From positions 806,001 through 870,000 of the forward strand of contig NC_068564.1 in assembly GCF_022201045.2 (NCBI RefSeq): a stretch of 64,000 nt of DNA, written 5' to 3'. Origin of the DNA: Citrus sinensis. Lineage: Eukaryota; Streptophyta; Magnoliopsida; Sapindales; Rutaceae. Both the position numbers and the translations under genes were made by a program. Numbering within the stretch: position 1 is the stretch's first letter; the number at the start of each line of letters is the position of its first letter. Positions 46,258 through 64,000 of this stretch are shown here, piece after piece. A model generated the notes under the pieces. It saw only the letters and a list, made by a program, of their open reading frames with translations, was not told where the DNA came from and did not search any database.

Positions 46258-47637
46258 AGAAGTTAAATAATTTTGTTTTAAAGAAAATATTATAACTAAG
46301 ATTTTGTTAATCCGCTGCGAGAAGCCGCATTTGATTTTTGCTTGTCAAATAAAAAGTCTCTGGTTGATTCTTGATTGCAAGAAGAGTCAATGTGCATGGT
46401 TGTGTCTTCTTACACCATAAGATATCCAAATAAGAAATGAAGTAAGAAGAAAATATAAGTACCCAAACCGTTTATTCAGGAGCCATAAATAGACTTTTTT
46501 GTAATCTTTGATTTTGATTGAGAATAGTTATTCAGCTGTTACTTAATTTCTTTAGAATCGTCAATGGTCACATGTTAATGCACATGGTCCAAACAAAGCT
46601 TTAGATGAGACGCTAGCTCTATTTATGGCATTGAAAGGCGTTAGATCCAAAAATTCTAATGTGCTGATATTCAACCAGGGAACACCTAATAATTAAAATT
46701 TGTCCTGTGGAGTTTTGATTTGTGAAAGGGTAAAGGGCCACCAACTTTACGAACTGTTTCTTCACATGAACACTCACCAAATTAGACCTAGTTAGCTTAT
46801 ATAATTGATTGATAAAAGCAATATGGTATAGCTAATTATCACTTTTGCATGTAATTAATGACTTTTCAAGGGCAAACACCAAATTGAAATCCCAACATTA
46901 GTTGTTTCCCATTTCTATTTTCATGCAAAGAATCTACTGCCTCTAATGGCTTATCCAATATCTCCTGAAGGGCATGCCATTGCCATTGTTTGATTCAATA
47001 CCCATTTTGAAAATAAGTGCTTCATTTTTACACATAAGGAGAAATATAACAGGTCATCCTCGTTTGAATTGTTTCTGTTGCCCTAGATTTATTTGTTTTC
47101 TAAAAATACTTAAAAAAGAAAGCAGGCATGCACACTCTTCCAAGGCTTCTTTATTAATTGTTTATTTCCCTTGGAACCCCACCGGCGGCCAGCCTTGGAG
47201 ATTCGAAAGATTTCGTGTCTTTCAAATGGCTAATACGACACTTTTAATTAAATTAATTCCCCTGATACATGATTAAATAATCCATATCAATTAGATTCAC
47301 AATTCGCAACCAACGTCCTCCAACTAATAAAACTTAATTGTCGCTTCCTAATTATTAAGTAATTCTATTCAACTTCGTTTTTGCTTACTCGTCACGCATA
47401 ACACGCAACTAAGACTAAATTAACACTAATCAATTGCACCTTAATTATTTTATTCCATTAATATTGTTCCTTGCACTTAGTAACATGAGTTAAATAATGA
47501 TTAAAGCTTGTGTTAAAATATAACGCGGGGCCAACATATTTCTTGTTCTCATTGCTTTTGTTTCTTGAATAATATGAAGGCAATTCATTAATTAATTGAT
47601 GTGTAATTTAATAAAAGCAAAGCGGAGCTTACTAAAA

Positions 47638-47668
<31 letters not shown>

Positions 47669-47940
47669 TAGTTTCTATATATTTTAATATCTTGTTTGTC
47701 TGAATTATTTAATTTATTCTTCGATGAAAGATATGAAACGAATTTCCTTGCATGATTTTGGAGCCCTAACCTAAGTTTTTGGTTCGGATTTGCTTCTGTA
47801 ATTTTACCATCAGCCGAAACCGAAGGTTTGTTATTATTTTTCATCCGTTTTGGTTGGTGAAGCTAGGGTTTACATTTGGTATTATTTATTAAGACGATTA
47901 TTTTATTTTATTTTATTTATAACTAAAGTAAAGCATTCAT
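46258..47940. other. Intergenic DNA with (GA)n microsatellite
   Basis: No convincing gene. A GA dinucleotide run lies at 47643-47668. ORFs of 100 and 70 codons lack recognisable motifs. Confidence 0.45.
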
Positions 47941-47944
47941 TTAT

Positions 47945-48265
47945 ACCAACAAGTGCGTAGATCAGCTGGTATAGAGATGTTATAACTTAATCAATCTTTG
48001 TTCGAGATTTGGGAATGCAGTTGCGTTAAATATTGGGAATACATTCTAACTTAACCAAGGTTCTCGGTTTGAAACTTAAGAATGCAATTACGTTAAATAT
48101 TTGTTGGGAGAGCTTTGACGTTCTAGTGGTCCTACTCGGCTCGAATCTAGATTAATCGAGCCCCAGTGGTCTTATTCGGCTCAAATCAGGATTAATCGGG
48201 GTCCAATATGATGTTCGAATACTAAATGATTTAATACATTGAAAAAAATAAAAAGATTACAATAC
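47945..48265 (+). mobile_element. tRNA-derived SINE candidate
   Basis: An A-box-like TAGATCAGCTGGTATAGAG lies near 47958, followed about 35 bases later by B-box-like GTTCGAGATTTGG. A 3' body has two related units (CTCGGCTCGAATCTAGATTAATCGAG and TTCGGCTCAAATCAGGATTAATCGGG, each given here as family text), and an A-rich tail GAAAAAAATAAAAAG follows. This is the layout of plant tRNA-derived SINEs. It is not a tRNA gene: no cloverleaf closes. The target duplication is unclear. Confidence 0.6.
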
Positions 48266-48899
48266 ATAAATGGAGATCACACTAATTTTAAAAAACAACT
48301 ACAGAAAAATATTAATACTTCACAATCTTCAACCACATAATGCAAATTGCTGGCTTTTAACTTCTCTTTTTTCCCATGTTAGGCCAACCTAGCAACAATA
48401 CCATGAAATAATTTATCGAATAAATAATTCATAAATAAGAAACACATGCAGAGTCATATTACAGAGAATAAATTTAGTTGAAATAGATAAATCGAGGTAA
48501 AGAAACAGATAAGAAGGAACCCAATAATTGGAGCTAAAGATTGAAGAATAAAGAGATAATCTTTAATTGGTGAATCAAACTAATTATCACTAATAGACCA
48601 CATAATAAGCATATCCATCTCCTTTAATCCTTGGTCGTTAAAATAAACTACTTATCCAGAATAAGAATCACAATATAAGCACATTATTTGATAGTAAAGA
48701 GTCATTAATCATTATCTAGGTTTTATTTAATTTTTAAATCAAAACAAACCTGTATTTTCAGAAATAAGTAAAGAAAGAATTACGCACATATTCTATCATT
48801 CTCTCACTAATAAAGGTATTGTTAATTAAAATTAATGTTAGGTAAATTATGGTAATAGATGCAATGATCTTTTATTAGATAGAATTATGATTAGTTAGG

Positions 48900-49262
48900 C
48901 TCCATTTGATATAACTTTTCAAATTAAGCTTATTTAAGTAGAGTTTTCACTAAAAAAATTTAGTTGTTTGGTTGTCAACCAAAGTTTTTATTAAAAATTA
49001 TAAAATTACTCTAATAAATAAATTTTTTAAAATTATATTATATAATGAATGAAATAAGATTTTCAAATAAGTAAAAGATATTTTAAATAATTTTAATATT
49101 TTCAATAACTTTTTAACTTTTATTCCCAAAAATTCAAAAACCTGATCTTTTACTAATAAAAGCAAAATGTTTATTTAATCATCAAAAGTATTATTTAAAA
49201 AATAATAATAATAAATTTAAAAAAAATTATGAGATTAAATAAGTAGTTATACATAAACATAC
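48900..49262. repeat. AT-rich dispersed repeat, related to 38262-38615
   Basis: The start GCTCCATTTGATATAAC and the end CATAAACATACCAAACAAAG look like degenerate MITE termini. The core shares AATAAATAAATTTTTTAAA and flanking text with the SF3A3/SFT2 promoter repeat in the same orientation. Confidence 0.55.
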
Positions 49263-49578
49263 CAAACAAAGAAGAATCACTAGTTCCACACTTCCACGGC
49301 ACTTAAATAAAAAATGGTTAGTTCCGCGGCACTTGGGAAGGTGGCAACATCACTTTATGTTTTCTCATCAAAATAAATAAAGAGAACTTTAGTTGTAATT
49401 TTATTCTGCGTCTTTTCTACACTTTTAGAAAAGAAAGGTTCCTTGGGAAAGCGGAGGCACGTGTGGACCTAGTAGAGTCCCATTTTTTGTTGATCCATTT
49501 TTAAAGGGTCATTTCACGGACCCCAATACGTGGCTGATTTTTCCTTTTTTGAGAAAGATGTTTTTGTGTGGATTTATT

Positions 49579-50468
49579 TAGAGATGGACAATCGGCTGAA
49601 TGACACATGGCACGATACGATTATGGCACGTGTCTGTATAGTATGGCACAATATGAGTATAGGATGTGAATCGGGCTAGGCTTAGAATTTTAGATACGCA
49701 GGTCTTAAAAATATGGCACGATTAGAGATGGATTAAGTACGGCACGATAGAAAGACCTGCAATAAACACGTTCTATTATTTTTTAATAAAAGTAAACTTA
49801 AATTTTATAATTTTACAAATAACTTGAAATTAATTTTTTTAAATTCATTTTATTTTGGTTTCAAAAAAATATTGTAATTGATTTATATTTATAATTTATT
49901 AAATAAACAATTGATATCATGATTTTTATGAATAAAATTATAAATATCATAATTTATAAACATACATTAATATTATTGTGAACTACAATCTATAACTCTA
50001 TGTAAGTTCAAGTTAACAATTCAGTTAACCCTTAAGAAAAAATAATAATTATTGTTGTTATTAAGTATTAAAAAATTCTAATACTATAAGGTCAAACTTA
50101 GTAATTAATATTATATTCTCTTACTATTATTAGTTTATTATTATTGAATATAGACTTTAGTTTTGAATTTTCGATTCTATTAAATTTGAATAAAGGCATA
50201 GATCTAAAAAAAAAATACATAGATTTGAAAAAAAATATGTGAACAACTTGGCATGCACTCTTAAAAAAAAAACTTATTGGACTTTTTTTCTTAGGTACAG
50301 CATGGCATGGCACGTGTGAGTACGACGCGTGTGCCAGGCTGGGCCTAAATAAAAAAAAATTCAGCACGACACGGTACGACACGAAACACATGGTGAATGT
50401 GGTACGACATAGACACAAGCACGCATAAGCCTTACTTTGATCCTGGCCAGGCCGATTGGCCATCTCTA
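49579..50468. mobile_element. Non-autonomous hAT element, shorter relative of 25900-27266
   Basis: It begins TAGAGATGGACAATCGGC and ends GGCCGATTGGCCATCTCTA. It carries GGCACG-type subterminal motifs and the same AAATATCATAATTTATAA core text as the longer copy. Flanks GATTTATT (49571-49578) and GATCTGTT (50469-50476) match at six of eight positions, a decayed 8-bp duplication. No coding capacity. Confidence 0.8.
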
Positions 50469-50476
50469 GATCTGTT

Positions 50477-51186
50477 ATTATACTTTAGCATAAGTGTGAT
50501 AGTGTGGTGCATGGAGCCATAGAATCTTACTTTATCACACGTTTGGATTTTCGTTTTATTGGCGTTGAAATTTCAAAACCAGAAAAATTGGATCAATTAT
50601 TGAGTTTACTTGGTTGAATTTTTTTTTTTTTTTGGAGAAATAAAACATCATTCATTGCTTAAGGTTTCTTGTCTATTCGTTGTCAAATTCAAGTTAAATT
50701 GTTAGTGCCGGCGATATGTTGATCTTATTGGTAGTTGGTTTAACTTTGCACTATCTTTTAGAAGCATCTCCATATAAGCAATATATTATATATCCACTCT
50801 TAAATGTCGTATTCATCTCTTTAATTTTAGTTAAAATTCCTCGGATTTGTTGAATTTGAATCAATAATGAATACCTTTCAAAGTCTTTTAAGATTTAGGA
50901 CCTATTTGTGATTGAAGTTGGGCAATTATAAAATTACAATAATAACGTGTTTAATAAACACTAATTTTATATTTTAGAAGTTAAGTTGATTTAATTTTAT
51001 AATTGTATTATAAAGAATTTATTATATTTTTAATAATTTTTTAAAATTATTATTTAAAAATTATATTTAATGAATGCTATAAACTTTTGTTTTATAATAA
51101 CAATTTTTTTTTCATTTAATCTGACCTTTAAAATGACAATACCAACAATCAAATTGAGACTCATATTTTAAAGTAGTCTGCTTCAT
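50477..51186. other. AT-rich intergenic DNA
   Basis: Nothing recognisable beyond low-complexity AT and T runs. Confidence 0.5.
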
Positions 51187-51362
51187 GGATCAAGATTCTC
51201 TTTTAATCTGATCATATCATGAGTAAATAATTCAATTACTGATTAGTGATTAATAAATAAAAAAATAAAGGAAGTTGAATCTTACTCATACACTATCACT
51301 AAAAGACACATGATAAAAGATCTTGAAAAACTCAAAAGAAATCAAATCAAGAGAGAATCATT
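51187..51362. repeat. Dispersed repeat, copy A
   Basis: It shares a run of blocks with 55950-56125 in the same orientation: ATGATTCTCTT/AAGATTCTCTT, TGAGTAAATAA, CATACACTATCACTAAAAGACA, and others given at those positions. Identity is roughly 75-80 per cent. Family unknown. Confidence 0.65.
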
Positions 51363-52720
51363 TTCTCTGCTTGAGATCAGCAAATAACTTGTTGATAGAG
51401 GTGACTGCTCGAGATCATCAAATAACCCTTCCAAGTCGAGACGATCTGCTCGTCACACCAAAAACTCAAATTTGAGCTTCGTCCAATATTGTCTATGGTC
51501 TTGACACACCAAAAACTCATGCTATATCGTAACAATCTTGGCAGGTCTTTAACGACCAAATGCATCGGCAAAGTTAAGGTAGTGTGCCTGCTCCACACGT
51601 GTCCATTTGTCCAATATTGTCTCCATTAGAAAACGTTATTTTCACGTTCACAAGATCTTCTCCGCGGTAAATTCGTGGAGATTGCGAAAAGTGAAAAGTA
51701 GGATCTAAAATCTTTAAAGACAAAAAAAAAAAAAAAGAATGTAAAAATTAATTATAATAATAACAAAGGAAGAGTTGAGATCGGATGTCGTGTAAAATGT
51801 CGTTTAGTGGTTTTTTTTTGGTAAGAGTTAAGCTGATGACATGGAAGTCGTTTTGAAATCAGGTTGCATGCATCTGCCACGCGACCCAACACAACACTTC
51901 GACTCAGCCTCACATTTTCTTTTTTAAATTTTGTTATCCACATTGTTACTGATATTATATTAAATATTATAATTATAATATTTATAATTATATTAAATAA
52001 TTAAGACCACCGTCATATATTAATTTATTAAAGTACTTACTTAAATACTTTAAATCTTTTATAATATTTAAAGAGTACCTACTCCCCTCATATTTTGTAA
52101 AAAAAAGACCGTCACTACTTAATTAGTTGATAATTAAAAAAGAACTAAAACTAATATTTTATAATATTTTTATAAAAACTTAAATCCTTACGCTCAATAT
52201 TATAAATACAAAATTTTCCCCATTAGACCAAAGCCAATTAGTTTCTCAGCCTCACACTCGCTGTCACTGAAACGGGCGCAACTTTGTCTCAGTGTTTGTG
52301 GTCCACCCATCTACTGTTCGCTCACCTTTTCCTCCCTTTTATTTATTTATTTTGCACTTACCTTTCGTTGTTGGTTCATTTTTTTTTTTTAATTTTCACC
52401 TTATTTTTTTAATTTCTCGCATTAATAGTAAAAAAATCTACCTAAAAAAAAGTTGGGTTAGTCAAAAAGTAATTACAGCTTTTCCAACTGTTTATTTTTT
52501 GAAAAATCCCAAATGACACGGCTTCTATTATATAGATTCTGAAATGGTTAATTAAAAATTATGCAAAATCATTATCATCCAACTCGTAAATAGACTTTCA
52601 GGTTATTTTAATTTAAATACATATTTACGGAGGTTCGAATTTCAAACTTCATGCCATAACTGAAATGAGTTTAAATTATAAATAAGAATTATGTTCGAAT
52701 ATTTATAATTAATTTTAAGG
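51363..52720. other. Intergenic DNA
   Basis: It contains short internal repeats (CCAATATTGTCT and CACACCAAAAACTCA each twice at about 51450-51625), perhaps a retroelement scrap. No gene is supported. Confidence 0.4.
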
Positions 52721-52895
52721 ATATTATCATTTTATCACTAAAGTTATTCTGATATATCGTATCAGTACCACAGTTTTTAACGAAAATGTAGTAAATTGAT
52801 AACGACACAATTGTTTGGTGGTAAAATAAACTTTTCGGCCAACCGTGATATTGATATGATGTGTCAAAATAACTTTGATGGTAAAATAATAATAT
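52721..52895. mobile_element. Short palindromic MITE candidate
   Basis: Inverted repeats of about 50 bp: ATATTATCATTTTATCACTA and AAGTTATTCTGATAT at the left pair with the reverse complement of TGATATGATGTGTC, AAAATAACTT and TGATGGTAAAATAATAATAT at the right, about 80 per cent matched. Total about 175 bp, no coding content. Confidence 0.6.
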
Positions 52896-55800
52896 TTTTT
52901 TTATGACCAACTCGTAATAAATTAAAACATGGTAAGTCATAGAAGAACCTTCCCTATCCATTGGAAAATTTTGATCATGCACAAACAAAATATAGAAAAG
53001 ATTTTGATTCAATCAACTTAAGCATAAAAGGTCATGATCTGAAGTGGACCACATGCATTATTGATTACATAGAACAAAAATTGAAGCAACCCGATGACTA
53101 CAACTGCGTTCTGATCTGCACTAATATTTACGTTGATGTTACCTTCATGAGACACAGTATGTTGGGTCGTTTTTAGTATACCGAATATATTTAATATTAA
53201 AAAAAATTAAAAATTGAATAAAAGTTATTTTGTTTTAATAAATGATGTTGAAATTAATTTCAATCTCAATTAAAAAAAATCATGACAAAAAAAATTAAAG
53301 TGCTACACTACATTAATAATAATAATAAAAAGTATTAGCATTTTTCCTGTGTTTTTAAAGTTAATTATCAATTAATAGAATATATCATCATATATTGCAT
53401 CAACGATTCAATATCCTATTGCGACAATTTAACATCCATGTTCTAAATTAGACTTTAAAATATTGTGAATATAATCATTGAAGTACCATAAGTTCCTCCA
53501 ATCAAATTAAAAACATTTGTTTTGAGGAATTAAAAAAGTTTGCGACCATAGAATTTTATTTTTCTATCAATTCTACTATTGTGTTTGTTGATACCAAATT
53601 TTGGATCGACGATAAGAGTTAAAAAAATAGTTGTTTTATTTGGGAATAAGCTGTTAGGGAGCTTGAAGTCATCGGAATTGCCGTTTGTTGAAAGCGAAGA
53701 GCTTGATTGTCGGGATCTTACAAAACAATAGTCCATTAGGGGTCATTGAAGGTATTAGAGATCAAAAGTAACATGATAACAAATAAATAATGAAAGAGAT
53801 CGAGATTAGCGCGAGACAAGAGTAAGAGAAAATGTTAGAGGATATTATACTCCTTCCTCCAATATATCTATTTATTATGTATCCTCTATATTTTTAATTG
53901 TAGTCTCTTTATATAAGAGAAATGATAAAAGTATAATTAAATTAAAAAAAAAACTTATCTACTCTTTTATAGTATTTAAGTTTGCCAAAAAATAAAAACT
54001 TGTATTATTTTATTTTATTTAAAGTATAACATGTTATTGAATTTTAGGACTTGATATGAGGGCCCATTCATTTATGTGAAAGAATCCTGTTATGAAAAAA
54101 ATGTGAGTATAACAATATTGAATTGCGATAAAAAGGATAATCTAATAATTGAGAAGGAAATGATTGTTACCTTACATTATTATGTAAGTTATATAATTTT
54201 TTTATAATTATTTAATAAAAATTTAACGATTGTAAAAATATAAAATTATATTATTTTTGTAACTGTTGAATATTTATCACGTAACTGTGTGAGAATTAAG
54301 TACCTTACGTAGTAATAATTTAAAGGTAACCAAAGCCCATATACTAATTAGAAAAAAAAAAATAAAAAAAAATTCTTGATGGGATGCATGGACAAACGGT
54401 CAACTTTTGTGTCCTTCACTTTTAACCCTTTTGACTTTTGCACCGAAGCCACTCCATCGTGCCATCGTGGAGGGAGGTTGGTGGTTGTTTCATTGCCATT
54501 TTTCATGTGTCTACGTGTCACTCAGTTATTGGATATAATTATATTTTAACTTAAATCTGTGATACCGTATCTAGAACTTTGTGATTGAATGAAAAGACGT
54601 GCAACAGGCTTCGTTTTGTAAACGAGGAAAATTTAAACATTAAAGCCTCCGTACTTTTCGGTAGATTTGATAACGAGGAGTCCTTATAACTTTATTTTAC
54701 AACAGGTGCCTCCATTTTTCATAAGTTTACTTCTAAGTCCCTTTTGAGTTTGTCGACGGTAGTTTGTGACTTTGGTGGTGTAATGAGTGGGAATTGGGAG
54801 CGGTAACAGCATCTTATGATCATGATTAAATTATTGACATATAAAAGAAAATGTAAAATCTCTGCACGTGTCGTAGAAATTTCTATTTGTTATAGTATAT
54901 AAATTTATTAATACTATAATAAAAATTAGTAAGAGATAAATTTTGATTGGTGCGTCAACAATAAACACTGTTCATATCTCAAGAAGTTTTAGTTGTTATT
55001 TGAGTTTATAACTCTAGATAATTCATTAAATTACGAATCGCTTTTTTATTAATCTACTATTACAAAAAAAATTTATAAAAAAAAATATGGTGTGTAGCGA
55101 GAAAGTTCATGTTGACATGAATAGGGTGTATCATCATTAAAAATATAAGTTTACGTCGTTAAAAACATCAATTTATTAGAAAATAGAAAAAAGAGAATGT
55201 TTATTCAAAGAAATTCTAGAAAAACCAACAACGAAATTTAGTAAAACGGTCCTATTTATTCTTTAAAGCTTCTAGTTTTACTATTATTTTCTCCGTTAGG
55301 ATATGTTCCCTGCGCTGCAATTAAAAGAAAATGTAAACGTTCCATGTAGTTTCTTTGACATGATGCCACAAATTGATTGGTAGATTCATAATTTTCTTTG
55401 AGATTGTGCTTTATAAATTATACATTTTGCACTAGCTTTTTTTACTAGAAGTGGCGAGGCCATAGTGAAAAAATAATAATTTGAATAGAGCATGGAACTC
55501 GTGAGATTTCGTTAATAACTCAAAAGAAAATACGATTGGCTCAAAATTCAATGTATTTATAATATTTTATCATTGGCAAGTGTTTTTATTGTTGTGTAGA
55601 AATCTCTTGTGACACATTCGCACCCCCCCCCCCTCCCCCCAAAAAAAAGAAAAGAAAAGAAAAAAATAAAATACACAAGAATTTAGGGATTACTAAGGTT
55701 GTACCCCTTGAGATATGGGATACCATAGTCGAAGGTATGAAATTAAACTTACCAACACGTAGGTGAAAATAAATTAATTTATTGTATGATTACTTAATGG

Positions 55801-55949
55801 GTAGGCTCTCCAATAATATATAAGGATTTTTTAATTATTATATATTTTCCGGGTGTCTTTTTAAATTCATGATTCGTTATTTTAATATCTTAAAAATAGA
55901 GGAATCACATCAATACATCCTAATTCGGTAGTTTTGATGGTTAAACTTT
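52896..55949. other. Gene-poor AT-rich DNA
   Basis: No gene is supported. A C-rich then A-rich homopolymer patch lies at about 55621-55665. Remaining ORFs are short and without motifs. Confidence 0.45.
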
Positions 55950-56125
55950 ATGATCATGATTCTCTTCTAATCTAATCATGTTATGAGTAAATAACTTAAT
56001 TATTAATTGGTTGTTAGTAAATAAAAAAAATTAAAAAAGTTAAATCTTACCCATACACTATCACTAAAAGACATATAATAACATAAAATCTTTAAAAATT
56101 CAATAAAACTTAGATCAGAAGAGAC
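55950..56125. repeat. Dispersed repeat, copy B
   Basis: Same-orientation partner of 51187-51362, sharing CATACACTATCACTAAAAG and neighbouring blocks. Confidence 0.65.
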
Positions 56126-57230
56126 TTCTATTCTTAACTTCTATTGAGGTAAGGAGTATTTTCCGCGTAGCATTTATTATGGTAAATAAAGAACTCTTCT
56201 ATGTTATTTTGCATTGTCAAAAACAACTCATAAACAATTGGCGCAGCTAGTTTAGACTAAAAAAATATAGAAATAAATTTACTAAGTACAACTAAAAACC
56301 GAGTAATTAAAAAGCAAGTCCTTAACTTGGTATGTCAAGTCAATGATGATAAGGCTAAGAAAAGGTTTAACTGTTGGCCACATAAAATCAGCTGGCGGAC
56401 CAATTACACATTTACCATTGGCCGCGTATGTGACGTGGAGTAATTAATACATATGTCTGTTTTCGTCATGCATAGCGTCACATTACGTGGCCAACAATCA
56501 ACTTGCGGCGGCTACTCCATTTTACTCAACTACCCAAAGTATTTTTGTACCCATTTATTTGTATATATGATAAAAAAAATTGTTGTTAATGATATTATAC
56601 AATAAATTAGGTTTTAAATATAAATTGTTAACGTTTATTTGGTGGATATTAACTTATTTTACTGATTTCTTGTTTATTTATTTATCCATTAAAATTGTAC
56701 TTCGGCTATTACTGATTTCCGCCAACTCTTAACTACCAAAATATGTAATAATATAAAATGGATATTTACGTATTTTTTTACATATTCAATGCTTGAAATT
56801 TTTTTTGTAATTTTTTATCTCGAATTTTCTAGGAAGATATCGAGTCCAATCTTAATTAGAAGAATATTATATACTTCCTAAGATGATTGCTTTTTGTAGT
56901 CTAACTTTTTGATGAAGATAAATTTAAGTCTAACAAATAGAAAATAATCTCAAATTCTATAAAAATTAGTTAAAAAAATATGAGGTACGAAAATGGCATT
57001 TAGTAAGGGCAAATCAGTCATTTAAAACACATCTTAAAATCCGGCACATACTTCCATTTTGAAGATATCTGTATTAATTTATTCCCTTTTAAGCACACAC
57101 CACAACTGCCGTTCCAATAAGGCAAAATAACAGATAACTCATAAATTCATTCTTATCCAATCAAATAAAAATTTATAAGTGCACAAATAATTAAACACTT
57201 TTTACAATTTTTTTTTTTTTTAACCACGGT
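56126..57230. other. Distal upstream region of GLT1
   Basis: AT-rich DNA with no gene seen. Confidence 0.4.
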
Positions 57231-57672
57231 AGCCCGCGGAGGCTCGGCGCCGAACCTAAATCCCAACCGCAGAGGACCCAGCCAATGGTGGGGCCCACCA
57301 CGAGCGGCTGTCTCGTGCCGCATAGTTTATAGTCCACGTGGCTATTTTTGAGATCCTGAGCTGTCACGTAACCAGGGATGGTGAGATCCGGTTTGTGGTC
57401 CCCACATGCACCCCCTCACTCTACGTTTTCTGTCTATAAATCCAAACGCTTATCTCCGTCCCAAAGAGCTACTTCTTACTCAAGATAAAACTTAAGCGCA
57501 GCAGCCAGCCCCTCTCAGGTAGGCGCTCTGCCCTAATCCAAATAAAAAAAAAAAAGTAATTTCTTTTTCTCAATCTCTTTATTCGCTACCTCGCTCATTT
57601 TCTGGGAAAATTTGTTCATTTTCCTGGGAAACAAAACAAACGAGTTCTTTCGGTTCTCTGTTGTTGTTACAG
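57231..57672 (+). promoter_or_regulatory. GLT1 promoter and leader intron
   Basis: The base composition shifts to GC-richer sequence here. CCACGTGG, a perfect palindromic G-box, lies near 57334. The TATA box CTATAAAT is at about 57434-57441. A leader intron is likely from CTCTCAG|GTAGGC (57518/57519) to TTGTTACAG (ending 57672). Confidence 0.65.
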
Positions 57673-57906
57673 TCCTTCAAACCTCAATCTCGAAGAATCC
57701 GCGCGCCTTTTAAGGAGATTTTGGATTTTCTATTTCAAAAATTTCGTTGGATAGATCTGTTTCGGGATAGTTTGATTTGTAACCAAATTCAAATTTTAAC
57801 CATCGGATCCGTAACTTATCAAAACGTCAAGCCTACTCCGAAAAGTATATTACTATTAATCAAACGAAAACGAAATCAAAAATTTTGATTCGACGACTTT
57901 TCAATA

Positions 57907-63999
<6,093 letters not shown>

Positions 64000-64000
64000 G

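Noticed and set aside
47945..48030. Possible tRNA gene
   Set aside because: A- and B-box-like text is present but acceptor and anticodon stems do not close; it fits a SINE head instead.

Overview
The window is nuclear DNA of a flowering plant (eudicot). The genes have many GT-AG introns, AT-rich introns and intergenic DNA, pyrimidine-rich acceptors, telo-box/TATA promoters and plastid-targeted proteins, and the mobile elements are plant types (hAT, Mutator-like, SINE, solo LTR). The overall look suggests a woody rosid, perhaps Citrus or a relative, but that is an impression and not a demonstrated assignment. There is no bacterial, viral or CRISPR content.

Layout. 1-789: last two exons of a PGAP3/Per1-like GPI-lipid remodelling gene (+), followed by a decayed copy of its final exon. 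2250-3650 and 6849-8264: two single-exon GT47 exostosin-family genes (+) of the xyloglucan galactosyltransferase type, in tandem. A hAT-like element has inserted in the last codons of the first copy and supplies its stop codon. 9483-10095: palindromic Mutator-like MITE. 10782-14642: elongation factor 2 (+) with a telo-box promoter, a leader intron and a tandem duplication across its stop codon. 17412-23802: five-exon gene (-) for a large RD/RE-rich nuclear protein, probably the plant ZC3H13-like m6A-writer subunit (HIZ2-like). 24812-27266: solo LTR and a hAT element. 27929-32581: 13-exon plastid pseudokinase-fibrillin (PAP14/ORG1-like, +). 33028-38103: 12-exon splicing factor SF3A subunit 3 (-), tail to tail with PAP14. 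38885-41612: six-exon SFT2-like Golgi membrane protein (+). 41613-57400: about 16 kb without a convincing gene, holding MITEs, a SINE, microsatellites and dispersed repeats. 57907-63993: first 14 coding exons (1094 codons) of plastid NADH-dependent glutamate synthase (+), running off the right edge.

The genes do not form a pathway; they are independent housekeeping or metabolic loci. From memory of the Arabidopsis map, the HIZ2-like, PAP14/ORG1 and GLT1 genes are neighbours there (At5g53440-At5g53460), so part of the order appears to be conserved microsynteny, here interrupted by SF3A3, SFT2 and repeats. Exon boundaries were read by hand from GT/AG sites, and nearly all junctions preserve the reading frame.

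I found no novel multi-gene system. The most notable signals are structural: a transposon-supplied stop codon, a stop-codon-spanning duplication in EF2, exact target-site duplications that date and define several elements, and a pseudokinase-fibrillin fusion.
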